DNA of 64,000 nt from Paramacrobiotus metropolitanus (taxonomy: Eukaryota; Tardigrada; Eutardigrada; Parachela; Macrobiotidae): contig NW_026570223.1 of the NCBI RefSeq assembly GCF_019649055.1, forward strand, positions 1,736,001 to 1,800,000, read 5' to 3'. The translations under genes and the position numbers were made by a program. This document shows, piece by piece, positions 17,994 to 28,748 of this stretch. The notes below the pieces were generated by a model, which made no database searches, was not told where the DNA came from, and saw only the letters and a program-made list of their open reading frames with translations. Position 1 is the stretch's first letter. The number at the start of each line of letters is the position of its first letter.

Positions 17994-19039
17994 CTAATTG
18001 AACTTAAAGTTAACAGATGGCATCCAAGTGTCATTGAAATCAAAAGAATGCAGTGAGACAGGTCCGTCATCCAGTACCATCTCCTCCAACTCCGCAGTCA
18101 ACTGTTGAACAGGCGTATGCTTACCCCAAATGCTGCTGAAGTCCATGGTGTGCTCACCCTCCGCAATAGAGTCGTCCAGTGTGATGACCTCGGAGCAGCT
18201 AGGGAAGACGAGGCGAGGCGTAGGCGGGTCAAGGGTGATGACTTCGGAGCAGCTGGGGAAAGTGAGGCGAGGCATGGGTGGAATCACAGGCTTAGCCTTC
18301 GGCTTCACCAAAGGCTTAGCCTTCGGCTTCACCAACGACTTAGCCTTCGGCTTAGACACGGGCTTAGCCTTCGGCTTAACCACGCGCTTCACCTGAGGCT
18401 TGGCCTTTGGTTGAGCCTTACGCTGAGCCTTTGGTTTAGCCTTACGATACGACAGGGGTGGTTCTGGTAACTCAGCAACGTAATTCCAGGCACGCACGTT
18501 AACAAACAAACCAGGGCACAAAGCGTCAATCAGATTCTAAAGATAAAAAATCTATAATAGGTTTTCAAAAAATGTTTATCTAATTTATTAAATATTACCT
18601 CTAGCAGCTGCAACCAATCCATCAGGTCACGGTGATCCTGACCAATGCCCTTAACCCACGTGTACTCAGCCTTCAACGCCACACGAAGTACAGTGCTTAC
18701 AATATCTAATGAAAATAAAATAAAAATTAGAAATATAATCAAACTTAAAAAACAATAATTAAAACATACCCTTGAAATGCTGAGCTTGTTTAACATTCTC
18801 TTCATCCGATCTCGACTGCCATATCTTAAGGTATTGCATAATTTCATCTAAGAAAATAAATATTTTTAATTTTTATTTTTTTAAATTTATTTCAAAAGAA
18901 GAATTAGATTAAAGGTCAACTTACCAGCTTGCTTGATGGACCAGTTGACGTAGTGCTGCCGGTTGACAAATAGGAACATGTGAGGAGGCATGGGGTGGGC
19001 CAAAAGGGCTGCACGCTTGGCATAACTGAGACGAGGCAT
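17994..19039 (-). CDS. Spliced Maverick accessory protein C, Lys/Pro/Ala-rich tail, 280 aa
   Basis: Four exons join in frame: 19039-18925, 18847-18770, 18705-18599 and 18536-17994 (843 nt, intact). Residues 1-125 form a helical, Trp-containing domain with basic N terminus MPRLSYAKR. Residues 131-183 are a histone-H1-like tail of KPKAKP repeats. Two copies of FPSCSEVITLD follow (193-203 and 211-221), then an acidic, Trp-containing end. The third intron sits after LQLLE, matching an intron in protein B, so B and C are probably paralogues. The basic tail suggests DNA or chromatin binding. I know no named family for it. Confidence 0.78.
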
Positions 19040-19153
19040 GGTAAAGGATCCGAGGAACTGCTAAACAACTAAAAGACTAACTGAAAAAAGCAGGCAAAGC
19101 GGTTGAATAATCCAGGCAATGGTGGTAATCCAATGGAGAAAAGTAAACTGTTG

Positions 19154-19273
19154 GAATGAAGTAAAAATGCCCGGTCGCGGCGTTTATATAACCCGAAACC
19201 AAACGAAGTTTCAACTTTCGATATCCAGAAAATCGTACTATCTATTGTCTGATATCGTTGTATGATGACGTTA
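19154..19273 (-). promoter_or_regulatory. Core promoter of accessory gene C
   Basis: On the minus strand TATATAAA starts at 19190 and TCATTC at 19159, a 31-nt offset. A TGACGTTA-type site lies at 19266-19273, about 83 nt upstream of the TATA box, the same distance as in gene B and the truncated copy. Confidence 0.75.
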
Positions 19274-19340
19274 TGTTAACTGAATACAGTTAACTAGATT
19301 AACTTTTAGCGTGCAGACCAAGAACCAACCAAAAACCATC

Positions 19341-19543
19341 TCGAAAACAATGAAAGACTGAAACGCGCTAATATCAGACAGAAACCGAGGTAGGCGTATC
19401 TAGGCAAGCAACTACCAATAAAAATCGTCCCGAAGACAATGATTGACCGAAACGCGCTAATATCAGACAGAAATCCAAACTACCAATAAAAATCAAGCCG
19501 AAAACAATGAAAGACTGAAACGAGCTAATATCAGACAGAAACC
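19341..19543 (-). repeat. Three tandem GATATTAGCGCG upstream units
   Basis: Units of about 46 bp (19341-19386, 19430-19475 and 19498-19543) share GACTGAAACG and CTAATATCAGACAGAAA, separated by ACCAATAAAAATC. Only one unit precedes gene B and one full unit precedes the truncated gene C copy. The position and iteration suggest an upstream activating or operator array. Confidence 0.65.
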
Positions 19544-19697
19544 AAATGGGCATTACTAGATACCTCCTCCTCCCTATGCGACTGTATCTAACTCCCTCCC
19601 ACATACGCCCTAACTACACTTACTCAGCCTGGCCTCACTCCGCTCGGCCACGGCAGGAGACCTCCCGCGCACACGCCGAGAGAACAGTGACATAGGG

Positions 19698-19722
19698 GCG
19701 GTCCTCGCTACGCTCGGACCGC
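19698..19722. repeat. Hairpin, 7-bp GC stem
   Basis: GCGGTCC and GGACCGC are separated by 11 nt. It lies in the extra 330 bp found only in the right arm. Confidence 0.45.
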
Positions 19723-20145
19723 TGCCTTGTTTAGTTAGCTAACTGAATTGCATAGTAGTGATTGTTCTACCAATTGAAAGTTTTGTTGATATAATACCTT
19801 ATTATATGTTGACCTAGAAAAACAAGTATTGTATTTCTCGACAGACAATAGAACCCAGACTAATGTGTCTAGACGAAAACAAAAACCCGGGCTAACACTG
19901 TCGCGACGAACCAGGATGACATTATCTACGAAACAAAAATCCAAAGAATGTTTGACCTAGTAAACCAGGATTAATATCTGGCTCTTCTTTTGTACCCAGT
20001 GGATAACAAAAGATGGTTGAAACACTCAACGACATTCTACCTTTACTCAATGCAGAATAATTTCTAAGGAAAAATAACTTTACCTAATTGTTTCGGACTC
20101 TATCACTGAATAAGCTCATACACTGAAAACAGGCTAAACTATTGT

Positions 20146-20770
20146 CATCCATAAAGGTTTGTATAAATCTAAATACATAAGTACAAATAAAATAAACCTC
20201 AGTGATTGAGAGTTTTGATTCTTTTGCGGAGAAAAAGAGAGGAGATCAGCGTTAAAGGTCATTGCTTTTAAATACACCGGTGTTCACAGAAATTTAATGA
20301 CGTGGCCTTGCCCTCACCAGAATTGCGTATAATAGGTAACTTTCAACACGGTAAGCATTATGGTGAAATTCCCCGTTTTTGAAACGACTCTTACCAAAAT
20401 TCACAAATGTTTAAGACTTTCATAAATTAATGTCGACATATTTTTTTGAAAATTACGCGATTCATGAACTTTATTGTAGACCAAAGATTCTGGCAAGCTT
20501 AGTCAAATCAACATCCAAGCACTAAAACACTTTTGCACCAGGTGGAGTTGAGTTAGTACGTCAAGACCAAAAACGACATTGGATTGCTAACCATTGTTTT
20601 ATGCCTGAAACGGTCACTAGGTTTTCAACACCATGGTAAGTAAATATGAGTTACTCGACCGTTTTGTTCCAGAATAAAATCAACCGAATTAAACTGAAAG
20701 ACATAAAAAAACATGGTACCCTTTACCCAAGAAAGTGATCCAGTTGGGAATCGTTACTGCGTTATTGTTA
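20146..20770. other. No gene seen
   Basis: Immediate right flank of the element. It is AT-rich with short open frames only and shows none of the element's motifs. Confidence 0.4.
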
Positions 20771-20778
20771 CCTACGAG

Positions 20779-21334
20779 CTACTGCCCCAGACATCGAATA
20801 AGCTCTTGAAACGATAAATCGTTTGCGTAATAAATCAAGCCAAACCAAGCTTTACGAAAAACATTTTCGTCTCTAAAACAGAAATCTGCGCCGGCGCTTC
20901 TCAGATCCTGTGTGGTTACATCGGCATACGCGGTTTGTGTAAATAAGTGTGCCAATTTATTCGCAGCTAAGACAATCTTTCCGTAAATTTGAAAATACTG
21001 AAATTTAAATGGCTTCCATGCGCCTAACAACTTGAAAGCAATGACCGGCATCCTAAAGTAAAGAATTTGGTGCGAAATTGGCGGCAATGTGCGGTATGGT
21101 ATTTATATTAGTAGTGCCGCGTCGCAGTTGCTTGCTTGGTCACATCTGATCATATAGCAGTCCATTTGTATCACCGGCGGGGTCGTTATTATCATTTATA
21201 TCAGTATTATCATCATTGTCACGGAATGAGATGTCCCGAGGTGGCGGCATGCTCGTATCGCGTTGCGCCGCGTGCGGGAGTATGGAGAGACTACCGCTAT
21301 CCACCAGTCTGCTAAACTCGTGCCAGTCAATCAC
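20779..21334 (-). CDS. Possible 5' end of a seven-TM chemoreceptor gene
   Basis: Two minus-strand exons fit in phase, about 21334-21144 and 21060-20779. The first encodes an acidic, Asp/Asn-rich N terminus. The second has LLGAWKPF, a helix around IYGKIVLAANKLAHLF and a hydrophobic IYYAND region, loosely like the N terminus of gustatory/odorant receptors. No further TM exons are found before the mobile element 630 bp away, so the gene is incomplete here. Family assignment is weak. Confidence 0.3.
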
Positions 21335-21339
21335 GCCGA

Positions 21340-23370
21340 ATTTCCACTCAGCATTAAACTATTATAAGTAACCGCTTAAGCTGCTTATCGGCCAAAAAAT
21401 CGGCTCTACAATGTCGAGCGTAACCGCAAACAATATTTTGGCCAATACACAGATCAGTAATTCCTTAGGCTTAGTTAGCTCATGGTTAGCCATCGTTTAT
21501 TTTTTTTCACGCAATTTTCAGCCAACAATAAACCATTTCATCTTACAAAATTCTGAATATAGTTTCTTGGAGCGCATGCACCAGCACGAAGCTCAAATAA
21601 TATTATACTTTTTTTAACGGAATCAAAAATAGAAAACATTCAAAAATATATTGTATCGGCATAATTCCGAAAAACGGCATAAAACTAATGATATCATATC
21701 GGCATCGTAGCGGTGGCAAAACTGATTTGAGCAGCTCTGCTCATAAGCCTTCCCAACGCGGTTCTCTAGGGGCTGTATTGTATTTCATACAATACAGACT
21801 ACAGGCGGGGCCCCATCGTCCAGGTCTGATTTTGGAAGGAGTCTGCGTTGAAAGAGAACAGAGAGAACGTCTATGTTAAAGCGCCGTAGGCATCTCGATA
21901 CTTCATCTTTTTTGGCTTGCAGTTTGAAAAGTTGAGGCAATCATCAACATTCTGAGCCGACAGTTTTGTTGTAAATTCAATTCTCTTTTGAATGGTATAA
22001 AAAGCGGCTTCATGTTACAAAGAAAAACAGAATCTGTTGCGAGTTGACTGAGGCGAGGTGAACATCTGTCGACTGGGCTGGTCAGGGCACTAATGGTTGC
22101 CACTTGTTCAGAGCGCCCATTGACTGAGCTGGTCAACCCATTCATGGTTGCCGCTTGGTTAAAGCACAGAGACCGCATGCCTATTTTAAACCACTAGCCC
22201 ATTTCCGCTGGTCATGTGGTTGATTTCTTTAAACGGCTCTGTAAACCTCCTAGTAACACGTTTTTGAAGAGAGAGACACCAGTCTGTCGGCACAAACGTT
22301 CTCTACACAATGGGATAGGGTTCAATGCAACCGAAGTAGCACAGGTTCGTTTAAGGGACAGAAAGGAGTTTTGTCTCGTAGACTTCTATGTTAACAAACT
22401 CCTTCCATTTGCACGCACACCGAACCTTTTATGATGTTTAGCCTGGCCTGTATCTTCACTGTATACAATACAGTGAAGCCCCTTGAGTAGGGCAGTGGTC
22501 TTCCACAGCATATGAAACAGCTACAAAAAGCGTTTAGACTCTCAACTACTACTGTTGCAGTCTTACCCAACCGCGTCTTTACAAGAAAAAAGTTTACACG
22601 CTCGCTCGCTTGCACTAAGGGCGGTTACGACCTTTATACTAGTATATAATATAATACAATACTACAATACAGCACCCACCAGTATTAATTTCTACTAGTT
22701 AACTGTAAAACTTGTCATTTTCCCCGCACGCCCGGTCTGATTGGTGCCGCCATAATAAGGGTTGCATACATATGCAGGTACGCATTCATTCTGTTATCGA
22801 TTCAAGGAGCTCATACAGAAATTTATTTTTCTTCGTCTGTCTATTCTTTTGAATACAAATTATTGTAATACTAGCATAACCATTTTCTGAACATTTACTC
22901 GTACTTACCATTAGGTATAGTATAGTATGTACATGACGTCTCGCATAAACTTCAATCGATTATCAATCATTTAACCATCGACTGGAGACGAAGCGTTGTA
23001 AGACGGTAAAGCATTGTCATGGGACTGCTCGAAAAAACTCGAAGTACTGCACGGCGCACGCCCAAAGTACCATACATATACAGACCATCAGTTTGACGTT
23101 CCAAAGAAATAATACAATTATTAAAAGCCAATTGCATATACGGCAAAGAAAAATAAATGGTAATGCTAAAGTTGACTCGATTAGCATAAGAATTTTCGAT
23201 TGACCTATAGCGGCTATAGGTTGACTTGGTTTATTGATTTAATGCAGAAGAGTGATGCTGATTTGCTAAACGAATATATTGGGTTGCAACGCAGAAAAGT
23301 GCAATAATGATGAATCAAAATGCACGTACGGCTACATAACTGCGTGCTTATCAACTAAAAATATGATCGA
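21340..23370. other. No convincing gene
   Basis: Short open frames on both strands lack recognisable motifs or splice logic. An imperfect palindrome containing TTCACTGTAT/ATACAGTGAA lies at about 22,455-22,480. AT-rich repeats occur around 22,640-22,690. Confidence 0.4.
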
Positions 23371-23375
23371 CTTAT

Positions 23376-26300
23376 TTTTTATAAGGTTGCGGTAGATCAT
23401 TTGCACCTTCATCCAGCTGTTCGGCTTCGTCATGAATGTCCATCTTTTGTATGATCAAACGCAAAAGATTGCTCTGTTGATCCAATTTGCCATGGACATC
23501 CCGCAGTCTGTTGAAAAACCGAAAAAGGTAGTCTCTAATCTAATATAAATAAACGCGTGAAGTCTGATCAAAGCAGTTCCTGACACCAGCTTTAAATTAT
23601 TTATTGGCAAAGGCTCGTGAAGGTCACGATACGTAATCTCCATGGCTTACTTGCGTCGCTGTTTCTCCAGTTCGCACTGCATTCGCTTCTCGCATGGCGT
23701 GGGTGTGTTGAAGCCGGTGTAGTTAGCAACCGGATTGCTACCGGAAATGCAGAAGAGCTGTAAAAATAATGGAAGTTTATTGTCCTTGCACGGAGCTAGC
23801 AGTTAAACTATCAGCCATTGCGACGTCTGCCGTTGCGCTTACTGTCCTGTGTAGTCACGAAAAAGTGATACTACTGGAAACACTGACTCATTATTGCTTT
23901 TAATCGTATGATTTCTTTTACGTTAGATACATTTGCCAGGAGTATTACAGAGTACAGACACATAACGGTGTTCCTGTACAGTGACCTTTTGCATTATTCC
24001 CTTGGTGCAACCATTAGGGTAGTAGGTGTTTTCTTTAAAGGTAACCCGTTTCAAAAACTATTTCGGTAAGTTCTCCTCCAGTCCAGTATGGAGATCAACC
24101 TGCATGGCCATGCGCTGTAGCGTAGCACTGCGCTGAACCGATTCGATGTCACCAACCGCTAAACCAATCTACAGCATATGATAGACCGGTTTGTACGCAT
24201 TTTTGCAGAGTTGAGCAGATCGTTAATCATAATATCTTTTGGAATATGCAACTCAAAAAGGTTGACGGTTTTACCAAACGTCATTTAATGGCAGTTTGCT
24301 ACATTATTTATTGCTTAATTATCTATTAGGAATATTTGCACTGTTGGAATTTCGAATCGCATATTACCAGTAAATTCATAACAAGCACGAACAGTCCAAT
24401 GAATGCAACGATGAAGATAAAGGTCAAGTGAGGGAACTGCACCATGCCCTCCTGCATCGGAGTGATGTAATTGGCCACAGCATCAATCTCTCCTGAAGGA
24501 ACATAGTTTTTTTGCAAAGTTGTGCAAAAGCACAAATTCACTCATGCTTCGCAGAACCGTAAGAAACATTTGGGCTTTCAGCTTAAATCAGTCGAAACGA
24601 CTGGCCAAGGAATAGCTGCTGCTGGAGAGTGCAGGCAACCAAACAAAGGTTTATATAAGTATGCAAAAATGCTTTATTAAGTTGGCCTTACCCAAAAGCA
24701 TATTTATAATTCGCAAAACTGAGTATCCGAATTTCCGATGCGGTGTCGTCAAAGTGCTTACGTCGATGACAAGACCGGGTTTCTGTAATTCCCGAATTAA
24801 CATTATCACTAGAAGAATACAGTGATGTATCAGTCAATTTGAAACAGCACGGTGCCCTTTACCAAGTAATAATCCTGGTCGTTTGGAAATATGAACGACG
24901 GCAGCAGAATCTGGAATGCCAGCACGAACCCCACAAGCAAAAATGCGAAGACGAAGAAAGCGCGTAAAAGTGAACGGAGTATATGCAGAAACATAACCAC
25001 GTAGACACCAATATGTAGTACCGAACCTGTAAATCGTGCCGTTGAATCGATGCGTGAGGTCACTATTTGAATATAACATATTTGACAGTATGAATAATAG
25101 TTAAGGTATGAGTTATGATTAAATAAAAATATGATGACCGGTAGTACGAAAGTATGATTATGAATATGAGAGCCATTAATATTATAAGTATGAATTGTGA
25201 ATTAGGAGTAGGATTATGAGTATGAGGTCCGTTATGAGTATTAGGTACATACCTAGCCGATGCGGCATGAATGGCAGTCAGTTTGCTAAAGCAGCCAAAA
25301 TTAATTTTGGCTCCATAAGCCACTAGCAGTTTAAAGCATTCCAGATAATCCTGTACAGCCGCAATATGGAGTGGCGTACGTCCGTGCCAGCCAGGGATGT
25401 TGATGTCACGAGTACTGGTACGAAGAAGCGCCTACGAAAAACAAATACTGTATTTACAATAATTTTCCAGTATCATTTATAGTTTCTGCATACATAGAGC
25501 AAACATACTGTATACACTTTTAAAATTTGCATTACAGATCGGCTGTGCAGTACCTCCAAGGCGTCCAATGCATCGAAGCGAACGGCTTCATGTAACGGCG
25601 TTTCCAACATGGCGTTTTTGGCGTAAAGGTCAGCGTTGAGGGCAATTAGCGTTTCCACTACTTTCATGTTATTATTCATGGCCGCCATGTGGAGGCTAGT
25701 TTCACCTTCACCATCTTTCACATCCACAGCTAAATACGAGTAATATTCGAGCAAAAAATTACGGTTACGGTAATACAACTTCTTTTAATATGTTCCTTTA
25801 ACTGTTATTTGGTATGACTCTGTTATTTGGTATTTGGTTATTTAGTATTATAAAATGTTATTTGATATTACTCCTTTTTGGGATAATTTTTTCGTTGTTT
25901 ATGAATCCGTTACTGCCGTTAGTACTGTTGCAGGTAACACGCGGAATGCCACCCGTATGGCTCAACATCCATTCCCGATTCAAGCGGCTAACACAACCTT
26001 TTGTGGCACAACGTTAACTGTACCGACAAATGAAAACGAATTTTCGAACCGGACCGCCAAACTATGGAATGAGCTCAACTTGGATGAAAGCGCTTATCGG
26101 TCGTTACCGACGTTTGATAAGGCACTGGACACTGAGTGGACAGGTTTCATGGGAGCATATTCCTTGGATCAAAGAGCTGTTACCTTGTTAATATACATGC
26201 ATTCCTTCTTTCTCGTCTCTGTTTTTAATCAGCGACATATTTCATTGGAGAATATGTGTTTTGAATTTCATTGTTTCTGATTTGGTTGTCTGTAGATCTC

Positions 26301-26605
26301 GATAAGGAGCGATTCCTTGTCTCTAGAGACGTTAAGCAATAAACCTAAACCTAAACTCACTTTTGAGTTCTATACTCTTACTACGTACATATATACATAG
26401 TAATGGTGCTTACGAAGTACATATCGTTTACATAGTAATGGTACTTACGAATTCCTTTCTGAACTAGCAAATCGATCACCAGCGGCTTTCCATGCTCTGC
26501 AGCTACGTGCAGGAGGCTTTTGCCGGCCTCGTTTTTGATGTACACCAAATTTCGTTGTTTATTAAAAATTTGCTCCAGTTGTTCGACATTGTCTGTCACT
26601 GCAAG
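23376..26605 (-). CDS. TRPA-type ion channel (partial gene model)
   Basis: Minus-strand exons spell out a TRPA channel. Ankyrin repeats are at 26605-26449, 25729-25554 and 25431-25253 (motifs GKSLLHVAAEHG, GETSLHMAAMN and GRTPLHIAAVQD). Membrane segments with pore helices are around 25030-24840. The last TM helix is at about 24495-24368. A TRP-box exon follows near 24173-24058 with GLAVGDI and AMQV motifs. A C-terminal coiled-coil exon ends with the stop near 23376. TRPA channels are cation channels of the plasma membrane that sense irritants or heat. The first exons and one or two middle exons are not defined, and the start is unknown. The introns contain repeat debris. Confidence 0.8.
25890..26360 (+). 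mobile_element. 3' fragment of a non-LTR retrotransposon in a TRPA intron
   Basis: The open frame ending at 26280 has the C-terminal RTAKLWNELN motif typical of LINE ORF2 proteins. It is followed by a short 3' tail with CCTAAA repeats (26,340-26,355). It is 5' truncated, as LINE copies usually are, and lies in antisense orientation within a host intron. Confidence 0.7.
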
Positions 26606-26639
26606 CTGGAAAAAATACCAAATAAGTAATAACAACATT

Positions 26640-27450
26640 TAATTCAAATAATAATCTATTCAAGACCACATTTGTTGACTTTTCTCGGTTGTGCTGCAGA
26701 AATTAATCTTTGCAAGCATGAGTGGTGCTTGCACACTCTACGGTGCCTTGTGTATACTTTACGGCTATATCCTAATCGACAATCCCCAGCTTGTACTTGT
26801 AGCGTATCACATTGCAGTAAAGGTTGTCTTTACAAATCATCGACAAAAATTTGGGCAAATCTTTCGTCTGTCGATCATGCCGCTCAGAATGAATTAACAA
26901 AAAATATGTATAAGTTATTAACTAGAATAAGATATTAGAATAGGTTAAAGGTTTAGGTTTAGGAATAGGTTTAGAATAAGTTAACAGGAAATGCACTTCT
27001 TGTTGAAGTGTATCCTAATTCAGATCTATATTGCCACGAATGGGATACACCAGAGCCGACAAACCAGAAAAGACTGACCAAAACCAGTATTATATTCTGA
27101 AAGCCCGTAGTAGAAAACCCGGCCAGATAGCATTCATTCCTTTCAAAACCTCTCCCGCTTTGAACGCCAAAGCGGAAGAGTTTTGACAACCTCTACCAAA
27201 TGCAACTAAATTATTGAAATAATACGAACATTTTCGAGTATATAATACGAGTATTCATCGTGGTATTTTTAACCCGGCAATGTTGCCACGTTGACCAACT
27301 AAAATATAGATAAAAAATGAAAGTCATTTCTACTATTTAAATTATCAGAATGAATTTAATTAGAAAACCGTTATTACGACAAGAATGACTACGTGATATG
27401 TCATCGAGTCAAGAACGACTACGTTGTCATCGAGGACAATTTCTGCACGA
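26640..27450. other. No gene seen
   Basis: Upstream of the first visible TRPA exon. It has short frames only, plus a GTTTAGG-rich stretch near 26,940-26,980. Confidence 0.35.
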
Positions 27451-27454
27451 GTGC

Positions 27455-27960
27455 CGGCCGACCAAGTTACCGGTACTGCCCAGCGCAAATAACCCGTTAG
27501 GCAAACCAGCTAGCGGGTGACCGATCTAGCGCGTGCACAGAGCCCATTATGGGAACGGGTAAGCAAGCTGGCGTTACTGTTCAGTGTGCCGGACCCGTTA
27601 GGTGAGCGGGTGACCGAGCTACCGGTACTGTCCAGTGCACAGATCCCGTTAGGCGAACGAGTGACCAATCTCCCTCTTCAGTCCAGCTAGTTTGCGGGAC
27701 CCGTTAGGTGAGCGGGTAACCCAGCTCTCGGTATTATCCAGTGTACGGGCCCCGTTAGGCGAACGAGTGGCCAAGATACCGAGCTATAGGTACGGAGCGG
27801 GTGACTGAGCTATAGGTACTGTTCACTGCACAAAGCCCGTTAGGTGAGCGGTGACCGAGCAACCGGTACTGTCCAGGGTACGGGACCCTTTAGGTGAGTG
27901 GGTGACCGAGCTACGGGTACTGTTCACTGCACAAAGCCCGTTAAGTGAGCGCGTTTTCTT
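27455..27960. repeat. Minisatellite, about 50-bp units
   Basis: There are nine or ten degenerate units built on CCCGTTAGGTGAGCGGGTGA followed by CCGAGCTACCGGTACTGTCC. GC content is higher than in the flanks. It sits inside what looks like the first intron of the gene starting at 28137. Confidence 0.8.
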
Positions 27961-27965
27961 ACAGA

Positions 27966-28137
27966 TCGTCTTAGTGGAAGGGGACCGAGAAGCTTCCCGT
28001 TTATCGGCAACCGCATACCGAGTAACGTTGGAATCATCCGACTGAACGCTGGATACGACGGATGATGCACGGGAAGCCGACTCCGACTGAGCCGACTCCG
28101 ACTGAGCAGATGGAGATGAGCGTGTAGCACGAGGCAT
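27966..28137 (-). CDS. First exon of an unidentified Ser-rich protein
   Basis: The ATG at 28137 follows a TATAAAG box near 28,320 and an arthropod-type TCAGTT initiator 32 nt downstream. The exon encodes a basic start (MPRATR), a repeated SAQSE motif and a Ser-rich segment, then reaches a GTAAGAAAA donor near 27,965. No second exon was found. Unknown function. Confidence 0.4.
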
Positions 28138-28748
28138 ATTGCACGCAACTCACAGATAATTATGGTACCGACCGTAAGCAAACGCCAGTACCAAAGGTCA
28201 CCCAACAAAATCACTATACGAAGATACAATTTAGATACGATTTGACATTACGCTCAGGAAACCACAGAAATCACTAGACATTGAACTGACATGTGCATCC
28301 ATGCGAACAGTTTGCTTTATATGCAGCGGCAACTAAGCCCGCGCTTGCGGGGCGCTTGTCCTGTTGACCACTGTCCAACGGGAGACATCGTACCGCCTCT
28401 TCTTCCTCTGCTGCCTTAACTGGAATTAGCTCCGCTAATTCTATTTAGCGTAAAATCCGCTTTTTTGAGCTAATACGATGTACCGATTATGCTTCGACGA
28501 AATATGTTATTTTAATAAATATTCATTGAAAACTAAATAAAGTGGCCGTTGACCACAAGAAACGCGGAGGCGAAGCCGAGGCTGTTTCTTGTATCTAATA
28601 AGAGAGCATTTAAAACGTTATGCGTATAAAAAGTTAAAAACCAGCGCGAAACTTTATGTATACAATAAAAATGTATAGATATATTACCATTGTTTATCGT
28701 TAGTTTAATATACCAGTGCAAGAAACAGTTTAAATAAACTTTAATCTA

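Larger units (their letters stand above)
1..20145. mobile_element. Maverick/Polinton element (left end outside window)
   Basis: The diagnostic Polinton gene set lies here on both strands: FtsK/A32-type ATPase, DDE integrase with chromodomain, minor and major capsid proteins, adenain-type protease and protein-primed PolB. Three spliced genes at 12.5-19.0 kb use the same TATA/TCATTC promoters as PolB and the first gene, so I place them inside the element. The last element-like sequence is the outer edge of an inverted repeat at 20,145; beyond it neither the promoter motifs nor the repeats recur. No 6-bp target duplication can be tested because the left end is missing. The right boundary is an inference. 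Several core genes carry single-nucleotide frame breaks, so this copy may be decaying. Confidence 0.88.
18787..20145 (-). repeat. Right arm of the inverted duplication; probable right edge of the element
   Basis: This is the inverted counterpart of 16,544-17,575. Homology ends at 20,145 with CTATTGT, beyond which the two flanks differ completely. The boundary may be the outer end of a terminal inverted repeat whose partner lies left of the window. No matching target duplication flanks the two arms. Confidence 0.75.

Noticed and set aside
16544-20145. Stand-alone small transposon with 1-kb TIRs
   Set aside because: No target duplication at either edge, unequal arms, and a gene C whose promoter class matches the Maverick; kept as an internal duplication.
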